Shown here piece by piece: positions 23,301 through 34,107 of a stretch of 64,000 bases of DNA (position 1 is its first letter; the number at the start of each line of letters is the position of its first letter). This DNA comes from Crossaster papposus. Lineage: Eukaryota > Echinodermata > Asteroidea > Velatida > Solasteridae. The stretch lies in assembly GCA_037893245.1 (NCBI GenBank), contig JBAIAA010000532.1:372001-436000 (forward strand), given 5' to 3'. The position numbers and the translations under genes were made by a program. The notes below the pieces were generated by a model, which saw only the letters and a list, made by a program, of their open reading frames with translations, had not been told where the DNA came from and searched no databases.

Positions 23301-26300
23301 GTCGCAAGTCCTTTCATAAAGCCAGTCACAAGTATGGTAACTGGTTGAACAATGACAAAGGAATGCTTTGGTTAACAGTTCATCTGAACAGCTAGTGACT
23401 TGACTTGAGACTGAAGGACTTGTGATGGACTTGCAGGGAGTTGTGGGGACTTGCGGGGACATTTATGCTTTGTTATAACTTAATACGAAGCCTGTACATG
23501 TAGAGTATAACACACAGGCATCACAGACTGGTATTGGATGCATGAGGAATCTTTCTAGATCAAAAATAAAACCATTGAAGGTCACCCGATTTAGTCCAGT
23601 AGTTTTCATTCCAGGGACCTGGAACAAAGTCAGTGGTCAATTAATTTGACAGGCCTTTTTATTGCTGTTGCGCTTCAGTTGATCCACCTGTCCAACTGAC
23701 CTCAGACGTTGTTCCAGAATTGAGGAGGGTTAAAGGTCAAGGACCTTTTTGTCCCATACAATTTGGACTGTAAATATCTTGATGAAGATAGAACATGCAT
23801 CTTCTCCGTGCATAACCGGTACATGTATGGACGCAAACAAACATGAACGACAAAACTGATGTTTCTGTTGCAAGTCACGGCAATTGAGTATGAGAATGAG
23901 TATACAAACTCCCTATTATATTGTGTTTACTTCCAAGTATTGATAAGCATGGCTGCCTTATCAGACTAACCATGGTGGGCGTAGAGGAATTTTCACTTCC
24001 CAATATTATTACATGATATTTTTGTTTTGTCTGTTTCCATGTGCAGCCTACGAGATGTCAGTATCATATCAGGCATTCCCAGTGGTGTTTTTAGCTGGTG
24101 TCCTGTTCTGGACATTATTAGAGTATACCCTTCATCGCTTTGTGTTCCACTTGGAACCACCTACAAGTTCCAGGCTTCTGATTGGCCTACACTTCATTTT
24201 ACACGGGCAACACCATAAGGTAATGTCAAGGGGCCAATTTCATAGAGCTGCTAAGCACAAACATTTGCTAAGCACAAACAATTTTTTGTCATTAAAAACA
24301 GGTTACCAGCCGAAATCCTACGGGTTTTCATGCTAAGCCAAAAACCAGCTGATTATCAATCGAAAACAATAAAGATCACCTGAAAGTTTGGTCTGTAACG
24401 TTGTTTTTGCCAAGGACAAATTTTCATGCTAAGCAAATTTGTGTGCTTAGCAGCTCTATGAAATTGGTCCCCAGATGCTATTTTGCTATTAACCCTAACC
24501 ACCCTGAGTCCATCAAAATTCATTTCCTGTTTTGGAGGATTTTAGCGGATTCAGGATACCTCCATATTGAACAAACTGGAGGAGTGTGATGGATTGAGGA
24601 TTTTAAGCCTAGCGTTACTGCAGAAGTTTGATGGATGCTGAATGCTCTTCAATTTCATGATTTCAACATTTGTCGAGTCACAATTTGAATTGTGACCACA
24701 ATCTGCGTTAAGGTCACGAATTGCAGCTACTCGCGTGTCACGTACTAAACAGACCAATAGTAATGCCAACTTATTCGCCGCGCGTCGTTTTAACATCCCA
24801 CGTGCATTATTTGTGGGAATGTCCGTATATACACGTAGAGTTTTCCCCAGATTCAAAATGGATGACGCACAAACACGTCACGAGCAAGGCCAGAAATGTT
24901 TGTCAGCAGCAAGCAAGACCGGCAATGCGTGGTTGTGCTTCCCGGTACCATCGGCCTGAACCCCCCTCAGATCGAGTTTCGTAGTAAATTGATGTTAAAA
25001 TAATCTCGGCGAAACTGGTTAATCGCCGATGAATGAGCATTGTCACTGTAATCTGTTTGCCCCATCAGGTGCCTTTCCACCCAGGCCGGTTGGTGTTCCC
25101 TCCGGTAGCAGCTACAATCTTTGTAGTGGCCTACTACTCCCTACTGGCTACCTTCTTTCCTGTGCCTATAGCCTATACAGTGCTGGCTGGTACAGTCCTG
25201 GGCTATATCTGCTATGACCTGACACATTACTATCTTCACCACGGCTCCCCTGCCAAAGGCACGTATTTTCAGGCCCTGAAGACCTACCACGTCCGACATC
25301 ACTACGAGATTCAAGAAAAAGGTGAGTTTGTGTACTGTAATACACGTATCTCTCTCTTGTATTAATTAACCCTAAACTACCCCAAGCCCATCAAACTACA
25401 ACTGCAGGTTTTGCTAGGTTCGGTACCAAACATTGGCAAACCTGTTGTTGAACTTTGTTTGGCTCAGTACGAACCGACCAGGGAGACCCTGTAGAATTCG
25501 GCGAAGTTCTCTTTCTTGCTATCAACGGCATCCATGATTGTAAAACTTTGAACAGGTCAGTTAGACGATATTTACAATAAAATACAACCCCCCAAATCCA
25601 CCCATTCATGATAATTCAAGCAATTACCAATGGTGGCTTTAAAGGTACTTCACTGTTAACACAGGATGGTTAAAAAAAAGTTCACCAAAGTTTAAGGTGA
25701 TTGTTCACCCATCTCCTACAATTCCAGTAAATTTGTGCTTACCTAGTGTAGATAAGTAGGGTGTTTAGAAATAATCCTGAAAAAAAAAGCTCGGTCTAGC
25801 TTAATTCAATTCTTCAAGATATGGCCCATTACTGATGGCATGTACAAAAATGTCTTGTCCATGGGAGCTTCATTGTAAATAAGCATGTGGAAGACAGAAA
25901 CTAAATGTAGGAATCTGAATGTTACGGCAGTCGTTCCCCTTTTCAGCATTATTATGCCAACTACCATTAACCCCTTGACCCCAACTTACATGTTTACACA
26001 CAACTGCACCATTATGCGAACCTTGCCATCTCTGTGTGGACATCCTTTGTCTTCGTGTAGTTAACCAGTTCGCGCCGGATGACTTACATATAAGGTTTCC
26101 CCGGATTCAAAACGGATGACGCATAAACACGTCACGAGCAAGGCCAGAAATGTCTGTCAGCAGCGAGCAAGGCCTGGAAATGCGTGGGTGTGCTTCCCGG
26201 TACCATTGGCTTAAACTCGCCTCGGATCGAGTTTCGTTCAAGGTAATCGAGGCTCGATGATGTTAAAATAATCCCGGCGCGAACTCGTTCAGAATCATCG

Positions 26301-27146
26301 ATCAAATTTCACCAAATAATAATATTTCTCACACCATGAAGTTGTTATACCCTAGGATAATCCTCTTCAATTTTTCTCTATGTAACCCTAACCCTTTTTA
26401 CCTCTAGCGTTCTTTATCCAAGAGGGAAAACCTTGTGTGGACTTGGCCAAGTCCACACAAGGTTTCAGGTTTGTGTAAAGTGTGGACATCTTTTGTTCCC
26501 AAGTCCACACAAGGATAGCAAGACTCGTACTGCAGCCTTTGTCCAGTAGCTGCACTGCACAATAGACTGAGTGTGCAGCTGCCTGACAGATCTTGTTCTA
26601 AGATATGATAATAGGCAGTTCTTATATAGCGCACGTATCTACCTAGATTGGTAATCAAGGCGCTCTCACATTATTACCCCGGTCATTGGGCCCATAAAAC
26701 ATTCCAAATATCATCTCAGTTCCCCGGGGAGTATACAGCTCGATGCTGGCATTTCGGCGCAAAGCACTAAATCAATCACAATAACCACCTCTGCCCTCGC
26801 AGGTACCCGTTTACTCCTAGGTGGAGAGAAGCAATGAGTGACAAAGTGCCTTGCCCAAGTGCACACGCACCGTAGTCCCAGGCCGGACTCGAACCCACAA
26901 CCTGTAGCTTTACCTACAGATTACAAATGCAATGCTCCAGACCACGAGACCACGGCACTCTACTAGAATAGCACAGCTGGCCACAGCATTCCGGACAGAT
27001 TAGCGGGCCATGGCTATAGTATAGTAAAGTGTTGTTTTAAATGATTGAATCTTTGTGTATGTTTTTTCGTTATAGGGTTTGGTATCTCTAGCAAACTGTG
27101 GGACATCGTGTTTGACACACTGATACCGGACATCAAGACAGAATGA
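14308..27146 (+). CDS. FA2H: Fatty acid 2-hydroxylase (FA2H), complete, six exons
   Basis: ER membrane di-iron enzyme that adds the 2-hydroxyl group to fatty acids used for sphingolipids. Exons 14308-14559, 20334-20435, 22422-22671, 24047-24219, 25069-25321 and 27076-27146 have consistent GT-AG borders and phases and give 366 residues; human has 372. Residues 1-84 form a cytochrome b5 domain with haem ligands H38 in MHPGG and H65 in HKHSTNA. Exon 2 is a variable linker. Membrane segments lie near 170-190, 212-230 and 273-310. All histidine boxes of the hydroxylase are present: H231 and H236 (HRFVFH), H254, H257 and H258 (HGQHH), H312 and H316 (HYYLH), H333, H336 and H337 (HVRHH). Start chosen as the first ATG, with A at -3 and G at +4, after an in-frame stop at 14275. 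All ligands are intact, so it is likely functional. Introns carry many MITEs. Confidence 0.96.
14560..16079. other. FA2H intron 1, first part
   Basis: AT-rich intron sequence without recognised exons. Nothing distinctive beyond scattered CATGTACATGTA simple repeats. Confidence 0.5.
16080..16515. repeat. Foldback element with AAATATCGCTTTTTTAACAT arms
   Basis: AAATATCGCTTTTTTAACAT near 16102 faces ATGTTAAAAAAGCGATATTT near 16440, with GTCCGAGTAACTA facing TAGTTACCATGGAC outside. Inside, GCGATGCGTGTTGG at 16336 pairs perfectly with CCAACACGCATCGC around a 12-base loop. Confidence 0.7.
17122..17583. repeat. MITE-E copy 1
   Basis: Ends GTGACCCGCTCCAGGACATG and CGCGACTTAATACACCTTTTCGCAGAGCGGGACAC-like are inverted repeats. 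The interior is shared with 45925-46378, including TTACATATTGATTACTTCCT and AACTGAGAAAACAGGCTTTG. Confidence 0.75.
18009..18228. repeat. MITE-C copy
   Basis: GGGGCCAATCTCACGGAGCT to GCAGCTTCGTGAAATTGGCC, FA2H intron 1. Confidence 0.8.
18470..18818. repeat. Degenerate CCAACAGGATCC repeat region ending in TTAGGGTTA
   Basis: Words such as AATCCAACAGGATCCTGTG recur in both orientations, and the right edge is CAGGGTTAGGGTTAT, similar to the TTAACCCTAAC-bounded elements. Confidence 0.45.
18918..19850. repeat. Duplicated hAT-like MITE with poly-C runs, split by a TTAACCCTAAC element
   Basis: Two copies share CACTGTACAACAGC, GTGATGCAGTG(A/G)CGT, poly-C tracts, CCTCCCACAAAAAGACATA and CAACGAGATGCTG/CACGAGATGCTG. 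The first is 18918-19179 and the second 19557-19850, the latter ending GCTATGCCACTAC, inverse of GTAGTGGCATAGC. G-rich frames here are artefacts. Confidence 0.6.
19180..19556. repeat. CCATCACAGTCCACC-type array bounded by TTAACCCTAAC ends
   Basis: Starts TTAACCCTAAC (19180-19190) and ends GTTAGGGTTAA (19546-19556). Interior words are TGAATCCATCACACTCC, AAATCCTCCA and complements. Related pieces occur at 24491-24640 and 45662-45875. Confidence 0.7.
19932..20173. repeat. MITE-B copy
   Basis: TTAACCAGTTCGCGCCGGGA to TCTGGCGCGAACTGGTTAA, the clearest copy in the window. It lies 160 bp before FA2H exon 2. Confidence 0.9.
20436..21668. other. FA2H intron 2, first part, no gene
   Basis: AT-rich, no exon or repeat family recognised. 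Confidence 0.5.
21669..22306. repeat. MITE-A copy with a nested MITE-B
   Basis: TTTAAAGGTAGGATACACCA at the left and TGGTGTATCCTACCTTTAA at the right. MITE-B occupies about 21899-22140, so MITE-A inserted first. Confidence 0.85.
22726..22884. repeat. Near-perfect palindrome after FA2H exon 3
   Basis: GTGACCCAGCACGAGTAAAT faces ATTTACTCGTGCTGGGTCAC, with arms of about 75 bp around AAAGCTAAACAAGCTTT. A second copy is at 28482-28637. Confidence 0.9.
22977..23462. repeat. MITE-D copy with an expanded 24-bp tandem array
   Basis: From about 22989 to 23335 the unit AAGTCCTTTCATAAAGCCAGTCGC is repeated about 12-13 times, preceded by 12-bp CAAGTCCTTTCA repeats. The right part (GGACTTGTGATGGACTTGCA) is the opposite arm. 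A 24-bp period opens frames on both strands that encode only the repeat. Confidence 0.9.
24230..24475. repeat. MITE-C copy just after FA2H exon 4
   Basis: GGGGCCAATTTCATAGAGCT to AGCTCTATGAAATTGGTCCC, beginning about 10 bp past the exon 4 donor. Confidence 0.85.
24491..24640. repeat. Partial TTAACCCTAAC-type element
   Basis: Left end TTAACCCTAACCACCCTGAG followed by words shared, inverted, with 19430-19556; the right end is missing. Confidence 0.5.
24780..25022. repeat. MITE-B copy, diverged left end
   Basis: The right end TCTCGGCGAAACTGGTTAA and internal GATTCAAAATGGATGACGCA identify it. It stops 46 bp before FA2H exon 5. Confidence 0.65.
25505..25647. repeat. Half copy of MITE-A
   Basis: Contains CATCCATGATTGTAAAACTT and CATGATAATTCAAGCAATTA in the inverted orientation, ending ACCAATGGTGGCTTTAAAGG. 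Confidence 0.6.
26061..26290. repeat. MITE-B copy
   Basis: TTAACCAGTTCGCGCCGGAT to TCCCGGCGCGAACTCGTTC, FA2H intron 5. Confidence 0.8.
26610..26958 (-). repeat. Full-length tRNA-derived SINE
   Basis: On the minus strand the head GTGCCGTGGTCTCGTGGTCT gives an A-box-like site and GGTTCGAGTCC a perfect B box. Then come CTTGGGCAAGGCACTTTG and the tail ACGTGCGCTATATAAGAACT. The same tail ends the SINE at 4315-4892. It is a retroposon and not a tRNA gene. Confidence 0.75.
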
Positions 27147-27570
27147 ATATTTGAGCCGTGATGTCATTGAACCCCGGGCCTAGATCAATGACATACTACA
27201 TGCTAATATTGTGTACATAAAGAAATGGTTTGCAAAATAGATCTGCATGTATTAAACTTAATCATAAAAAAACACCATAATTATCAATAGTAGTACATGT
27301 AGTTCGTAAAATTGTCTTATTCGCATCGGCAAGCCTTATTGCTTTATCATACATGTAATATCAAACAGCTTGTTATAACTGGGGAATATTTTATACACAC
27401 TGTATATTTGTTAAGCTGAATGTTTGTCTATCAATGTTTGTCTAAATTTTTTCGAATGTGTATTTCCTTAATACTCTATACCATCTACCAGTCGGGTGTA
27501 TAGCATGAGCCACTTTGGTTTTTCATGTACATGTATGTATGTTGTAGAACATCTGTTATAACTGATAATG

Positions 27571-27856
27571 TTAAAGGGATCGTATACGTTTGGTAATTAC
27601 TCTAAAAATGAATGGCAATAAAAACTTACTTGGTAAGAAGTACAGCAGCTTTGGGTAGTATAATGCATTTTTAGAAACATTTCACTTCGAAGTACTGCGG
27701 TTATGGAAAAAGATATCACTTTTTATCCCCAAAAATTTGAATCTGAGAAGCGTTACTGCAGTGACGTTTCTCAGATTGTGTATTCCAATGCAGATTATGT
27801 AGTAGGATTGAAACAAACAAGGGGTTCCAATTACCAAACGTACATGATCCCTTTAA
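27571..27856. repeat. MITE with TTAAAGGGATC ends
   Basis: TTAAAGGGATCGTATACGTT...GGTAATTAC and GTAATTACC-like...CGTACATGATCCCTTTAA are inverted repeats of about 25 bp; TTAA at both ends suggests a piggyBac-type target. GCGTTACTGCAGTGACG is an internal palindrome. Confidence 0.8.
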
Positions 27857-28481
27857 CCAACGGATGATGTACAATGTATCACCAACCGATAATATCACAC
27901 AAATTGACCAACAGTGTAGTCACTTGTACTACACTCGATCTATTTCTGTTACATTATCGGTTAAGACCGATGATGTAATAACAACTGACAGGTAGTGTAG
28001 TACAATTTACTACACTATTAGTCAATTATCTGTTACATTTATCAACTGATGTTTATAGGAGGTACATATGGTAAAACACTGACTGCTTAAAGAAACAACT
28101 TATTGCATGTGAAACGTGTTAGTCGTGGCATTCCATTTTCAATGATGATCAATTGCAGGTGATGGGAATTTTGTTCACCTATGTATTATTTTTTTATTAA
28201 TTAGATTACTTAGTTAATGACAGTTTTATTTGTGGCTATATTTGTTGTGTATTTGTAGAACTTCCAAGCTTGTTTGTTAGGTTTTGTGATTGGTACCGTA
28301 TACAGGATGGTAAAAAAAGACAACCTCATTCTCCACTATTCAGAGACCTGCACTTATGGATAGGAAATTTTGTTGGAAGGAAAATGATACCAATAACCAA
28401 GGATCGGAGGTCCTAATTAGGATCATCACACACAGTGAACATCCAAGACTAAATAACCCCCCGACATTGGTTCACACAAAT

Positions 28482-28637
28482 GTGACCCAGCACGAGTAAA
28501 TGAGACACTTTGCGGCAAAAATGAAAATTGAGATTTTGATTACATCATTTAAAGCTAAACAAGCTTTAAATGATGAAATCAAAATCTCAAAATTTTTTTT
28601 GCCGCAAAGTGTCTCATTTTCTCGTGCTGGGTCACAA
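28482..28637. repeat. Second copy of the GTGACCCAGCACGAG palindrome
   Basis: Nearly identical to 22726-22884 across both arms, including GCGGCAAAAATG against TTTTTTTGCCGC. Confidence 0.9.
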
Positions 28638-28956
28638 ATGGTGATGGAATCAAAATGACCACACCTCATAAATATTCATGAGCAAATTGGAGCGCGTCAT
28701 TGGCCGAATTGATTCGCTGCTATGTGAAGTCATCCCGGTGAGTATCCAGCTCGCTTCCGTGCGGTATTCTTTCTGGTAGCACAACAAATTCCCTATGAAA
28801 CGCCTCGTAGACGTGTTGTCTATGGAATTTAATCTTTACTAGATCTCCGTAATTGACTAGACTGACGAATATCTTTTGCTGGATAAGGTGCAAAATCTAT
28901 GAAGGCTGTTATCGACAGGGCAGTTAATATTTACGAGGTGTAGTAAAACAAATAGA

Positions 28957-29106
28957 GCATGGTTTATTTCTGGAAAATAGTGGGAATTGCTGGTCCCGAG
29001 GTGTAGGTCAGCTCGACTACCTCCCTCCGCTTTGCGTCGGGAGGTAGTCGAGCTGATCTACACCTTGGGACCAATAATTCCCACTACTTCCCCTCAAACC
29101 ATGCCG
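28957..29106. repeat. Second copy of the GGTGTAGGTCAGCT foldback
   Basis: Same hairpin as at 1-150, with a better preserved loop: CTACCTCCCTCCGC facing GCGTCGGGAGGTAG. Confidence 0.85.
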
Positions 29107-29582
29107 TATTTGTATACTACTTAACCGAATCGGGAGTTCCTGGTATCATATTCCTTCTAATAAAATTCTCTAGCCATACATATCAATGGTCTAGGGCCCT
29201 GGATATTGGAAGGTTGTGTTTTTATTTGACCACCCTATATGAGCTGAATGATCAGTACTTGACCAAGCAATGGTTGGAAGTTTAGTAAAAGGCTAACAGT
29301 AAGCATTTGCGTCTAACAAGATCATGTGTGGCACGAAATGCAATGCACAATTGGCCTATAGGTTAAAACTTAAATGCCAATAGTTTTTCACATGATTCTA
29401 TATAATTAATCAATATAGATAAACATTTTGTATTTGGTTGAACAATATTGCACAATTGTAGGATGGCCAGAAATTAAGTACATGCATATCAGCCAATTAG
29501 GAAATAATAATAATAATATTAATAATGTGCATTTATAATGCGCACGTATCCACCGATAACGACGCTCACAGCGCTCCACAAT

Positions 29583-29962
29583 AGACCGATTGCGCCTTCT
29601 AAGTCACATAACCTATAGTGGGTGTCAAACATCAACAAACATGGCAAAGTCCTCCATAGCAAAGTGCCGCTGTTGCAAAGTACATGATGATTGTTGCATT
29701 AGTTTCTTCAATCGAGGCTTTTCTTTTTCGAAGACTTGCTGGAACTGTCTTCACTGGCTTTATTTATCCATTCCGGTAAAGGCTCGGGTACAAACTCCGG
29801 ATTATTCGTCAGAGTTTTTGAGAAAGAAAAGCCTCGATCGAAGAAACAAATGCAACAATCATCATGTACTTTGCAACAGCGGCACTTTGCTGTGGAGGAC
29901 GCCATGTTTGTTGATGTTTGATACCCACTAAAGGTCACGTGACTTAGAGGGCGCAATCGTTC
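29583..29962. repeat. Foldback element with CGCCCTCTAAGTCAC-type ends and coding-like arms
   Basis: Arms of about 160 bp are inverted copies: ATTGCGCCTTCTAAGTCAC...CATCAACAAACATGGC facing GCCATGTTTGTTGATG...GACTTAGAGGGCGCAAT. Each arm, read inward, starts an open frame encoding CRCCKVHDDCC. Confidence 0.85.
29708..29905 (-). CDS. Small Cys-rich open frame inside a foldback element (doubtful)
   Basis: 65 codons from ATG (29905-29903) to TGA (29710-29708). The N-terminus has AKCRCCKVHDDCCICFF, then FSFSKT, an acidic-proline stretch EFVPEPLPEWINK and a Ser/Lys-rich end. The opposite arm encodes nearly the same first 32 residues on the plus strand from 29641. This resembles a captured or ancestral 5' coding exon copied by inversion. 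I do not recognise the family, and expression is unproven. Confidence 0.25.
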   Translation of the reverse strand: MASSTAKCRCCKVHDDCCICFFDRGFSFSKTLTNNPEFVPEPLPEWINKASEDSSSKSSKKKSLD

Positions 29963-30164
29963 TATTATGGGAACTTTTTTCAGGGTTTTTGGTGGCATCG
30001 GTGAAGACTGGATAGGATCATTTCTCCTGAATAGACTGGAATTAGAACCAAATAAAACAATGTTGGAGTTTTACAGGCCTTACTGCCAGCCTTACAGTTC
30101 TACGATACATGCATACTGTAAACAGGTTGTATATATGAAATGTTTAATTGCTTAATAACAGTAT

Positions 30165-31826
30165 GTTTGTTAACCCTGTTTCCCAGAGTGAGTTACCAGG
30201 AACCTTCCTCGCCCTACAAAATCCTACACTGTATGGCAAACCCTACACCCAACTTTTGGACTCCGGTTCATGGTTGGATTAAGGTTACGTGCTGTTACAA
30301 TTAATAACGTAGAAATCCACGGATAATGTATCACCAACCTGTTTGTTAACCCTGTCCCCTAGAGTGATTTACCAGGAACCTTCCTCGCCCTACAATATCC
30401 TACACCGTATGGTAAACCCTACACCCAACTTTTTGACTCTGGTTCATGGTCGAATTATCGTTACGTGCTGTTACATTATCTGTTTGTTGCTACGTTATCA
30501 GTTGTATCACCAACCTGTTTGTTAACCCTGTCCCCCAGAGTTATTTACCAGGAACCTTCCTCACCCTACAAAATCCTACACCGTATGGTAAACCCTACAC
30601 CCAACATTTGGACTCTGGTTCATGGTCGGATTAAGGTTACGTGCTGTTACAACTAATAACGTAGAAATCAACGGATAATGTATCACCAACCTGTTTGTTA
30701 ACCCTGTCCCCTAGAGTGATTTACCAGGAACCTTCCTCGCCCTACAAAATCCTACACCGTATGGTAAACCCTACACCCAACTTTTGAACTCTGGTTCATG
30801 GTCGGATTATGGTTACGTGCTGTTACATTATCTGTTGGTTGCTACGTTATCAGTTGTATCACCAACCTGTTTGTTAACCCTGTCCCCCAGAGTTATTTAC
30901 CAGACACCTTCCTCGCCCTACAAAATCATACACCAAATGGTAAACCCTACACCAAACTTTTGGACTCTGGTTCATGGTCGGATTATGGTTACGTGCTGTT
31001 ACAACTGATAACGTACAAATCCACGGATAATGTATCACCAACCCGTTTGTTAACCCTGTCCCCTAGAGTGATTTACCAGGAACCTTCCTGGCCCTACAAT
31101 ATCCTACACAGTATGGTAAACCCTACACCAAACTTTTGAACTCTGGTTCATGGTCGGATTATGGTTACGTGCTGTTACATCATCTGTTGGTTGCTACGTT
31201 ATCAGTTGTATCACCAACCTGTTTGTTAACCCTGTCCCCCAGAGTTATTTACCAGGAACCTTCCTCGCCCTACAAAATCCTACACCCAACTTTTAGACTC
31301 TGGTCCATGGTCGGATTATGGTTACCGGTACGTGCTGTTACAACTGATAATGTAGCAACCAACAGATAATGTATCACCAACCTGTTTGTTAACCCTGTTT
31401 CCCAGAGTGATTTACTAAGAACCTTCCTCGCCCTACAAAATCCTACACCGTATTGTAAACCCTACACCCAACTGTTGGACTCTGGTTCATGGCCGGATTA
31501 TGGTTACGTGCTGTTACAACTGATAACGTAGCAACCAACGGATAATGTATCACCAAGCTGTGTTAACCCTGTCCCCCAGAGTGATTTACCAGGAACCTTC
31601 CTCGCCCTACAAAATCCTACACCGTATGGTAAACCCTACACCCAACTGTTGGACTCTGGTTCATGGTCGGATTATGGTTACGTGCTGTTACATTATCTGT
31701 TGGTTGCTACGTTATCAGTTGTATCACCAACCTGTTTGTTAACCCTGTCCCCCAGAGTTATTTACCAGGAACCTTCCTCGCCCTACAAAATCCTACACTG
31801 TATGGTAAACCCTACACCCAACTGTT
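30165..31826. repeat. 176-bp satellite, about 9.5 units
   Basis: Units begin TAACCCTG at 30171, 30347, 30523, 30699, 30875, 31051, 31227, 31390, 31564 and 31740. Spacing is exactly 176 bp for most; unit 7 is 163 and unit 8 is 174. Each has CCAGAGT(T/G)ATTTACCAGG, CTTCCTCGCCCTACAAAAT and GACTCTGGTTCATGGTCGGA. A segment of about 30 bp before ATCACCAACC occurs in two opposite orientations. Frames across the array are artefacts. Confidence 0.95.
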
Positions 31827-31905
31827 ACAACTGGTTACAACTGGTTACAACTGGTTACAACTGGTTACAACTGGTTACAACTGGTTACAACTGGTTACAA
31901 CTGGT
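31823..31905. repeat. 10-bp tandem repeat CTGGTTACAA, about 8 copies
   Basis: Perfect CTGGTTACAA repeats that begin inside the last satellite unit at its CCCAACTGTT sequence. Confidence 0.95.
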
Positions 31906-33016
31906 ACCGTAATGTAGCAACCAACGGATAATGTATCACCAATCGATAATGTCACACAAATTGACCGATAGTGAAGTAAAATGTACTACACTATTGGTCA
32001 TTGTTATTACATTATCGGTCCTAACCGATAATGTAACAGAAATTGACTCAACAGTGTACATGTAGTAAAAAATGACTAGAAATGCAGTCCTCTTTTCTGT
32101 TAAAGTGGGTGTGTCCGTGCTTTCAGGGGATTGCACCCTGAAAAAATGATTTTCAAAATAAATTGCTAATTCTTAAGCATTGCATTTGTTAAGAGCTTTC
32201 ATATGAGACATCCCATAAAAAACAATCGGCCAACGGCAATTATTGAATTATCTAAATTTAAATTTTGAATTAGGAAAATTCCGGAAAAGAAAATATTTTT
32301 TTTTTCTTTTTTCGAAAAAGCACGGACAACCAAACTTTCATTGTACAGTTTTATTCAAACTCTCCAAGTATACCCACTCCAACAGAGTCCAACAAAACAT
32401 TAGTTTGAGTTTGATGGGTTGCGTTTGAGTGGTTAGGGTTAATATTCAGAATAAATTTGTGTACAAAGACAAAGAAACCGCATGTAAGAAGATATTCTCA
32501 CATGTGAGCAAAAGTAGCTACATTGTATATTTACTGGTATGTTTATTGTTATGTTCTGTACATTGAAATGCTAATGAATTGTTACAAAAGCATGCATGCT
32601 GTCGAAATCACTTGGTTTACTCTCAAAACATGGTATGCGAGCACAATCCTAATTTTTAATTAAATAGAAACGTAATAATGAACATGTTATGTATGTCTTT
32701 TTTTTTTACTCAGAACTTAAAAGTAAGATTTGACTTAATATAACTGTATATTTGTAGGGTATATGTATTTGTAGGACATTACTGTATCGTGTCACTACTG
32801 TAGTGTATCGTGTATCGTGTCAGATTTTCAATTACAAATTTGAATGATTTTCGAAGGTGGTATTACCCATAACACGGACAAATATGAGTGGATGTGCATT
32901 GACTACTTCTTGCATATAAAACCTCTTTTCTTTTTTTGAGGGGAAGACGATATTTATTGTGCTTATTTTTTTTACAGATCAAAAATAGTTTATTGTAAAG
33001 CTGTAGTGTAATCCGC

Positions 33017-33455
33017 AGCCCAGTCCCCTTCTTAAATTGTGTACATATCACAATTAACTAATTGTGTGTACATGTATATTTAAGAAACTGTACATGCGCA
33101 GCAATGCTGGCATAACAGAGGTTGGTTCTTAAAGAGTGAATAAACAAGTGTATGATGTTCTTAATTACTTGAATTAGTTATTAATAATTACTGTTAATAT
33201 GAACTTGTTTTCTTCTTTCTGTACCCTAACCCGAATTTTTCTTTCTTGCTGTACCCTAACCTGACTTTTCCCTTATCCTATTCCAAACTTAAACCAACTA
33301 ATTCAAGTAATTAAGAACATCATACACTTGTTTATTCACTCTTTAAGAACCAACCTCTGTTTTGCCAGCTTTACTGCGCATGTACAGTTTCTTAAATTGT
33401 GATATACACACAATTGGTCAATATGTACACAATTTAAGAAGGAGACTGGGTTGGT
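33017..33455. repeat. Long inverted repeat with arms of about 160 bp
   Basis: CAGTCCCCTTCTTAAATTGT...CATACACTTG-type sequence faces its complement around a loop with two CTGTACCCTAACC words. TTCTTAAAGAGTGAATAAAC faces GTTTATTCACTCTTTAAGAA. Confidence 0.85.
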
Positions 33456-34107
33456 AATCCAACGAGCATTTAGTTAGCCTGCCCTCCTGTGGTTATACTC
33501 TTATTGTTAAATTATCATGACTGCGGTGTCTCTCTCTATTGTGCAGACGTCACATGAACCAACATAAAAGACACCGTTGTTCTACTGCCCTCTCTTGGCC
33601 AGTTGCTGTGGACAGAATATAGTCTGTGGCACTGGTAATTAGTATTTTTGAACTTTATTAATAATAATCTGTAGTATATAGTGGAATAATAATAATAATA
33701 CTTTATGCACATGTAAATTGTAATTGAGAAATGATGAACGTTTCACTATGCCAACTTTAGTGCTGCATAGACATGTATACATGTATATAAATTTTCTTTG
33801 TATTATTTTGTCCAATGTTCTGCTAACGTATAATCTTGATCAGAAGGTACAGTGATATGGATATTGTACTGAATGATGATCAGGAATTTACTACAGTTGT
33901 AACAGTGGGCAATACTAAAAGAGGCTTTCTGTTTTTGTTTTTTTCGGTTTTTTTTAATTAAGGGATTATTATTAAAGGAGTTATTTTAAGTATCAAGAGA
34001 AATTAAAGTGTATCGGGGGAGAGGGGAAATTGTGTTCAAACATTCCAAGAAAGCCACCCCTAAAACCAGTGCTGATATGAATACAGGGAAAAACAGAACA
34101 TTAATGT

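Larger units (their letters stand above)
28299..29241. mobile_element. Composite DNA element with ATACAGGATGGT ends and nested foldbacks
   Basis: GTATACAGGATGGTAAAAAA and its inverse-like TTATTTGACCACCCTATAT form ends of about 28 bp. Two foldbacks are nested inside, at 28482-28637 and 28957-29106. No transposase frame. Confidence 0.55.

Noticed and set aside
22929..23462. Open frames with repeated PFIKPVAS or ERTCDWLY
   Set aside because: They read through the 24-bp tandem array inside a MITE.
26881..26958. Possible tRNA gene on the minus strand
   Set aside because: A and B boxes are present but no cloverleaf closes; the sequence continues into a SINE body and tail.
30343..31917. Serial short frames containing LTLSPRVIYQEPSSPY
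   Set aside because: They are satellite units read in one frame; period 176 and frequent stops argue against a gene.
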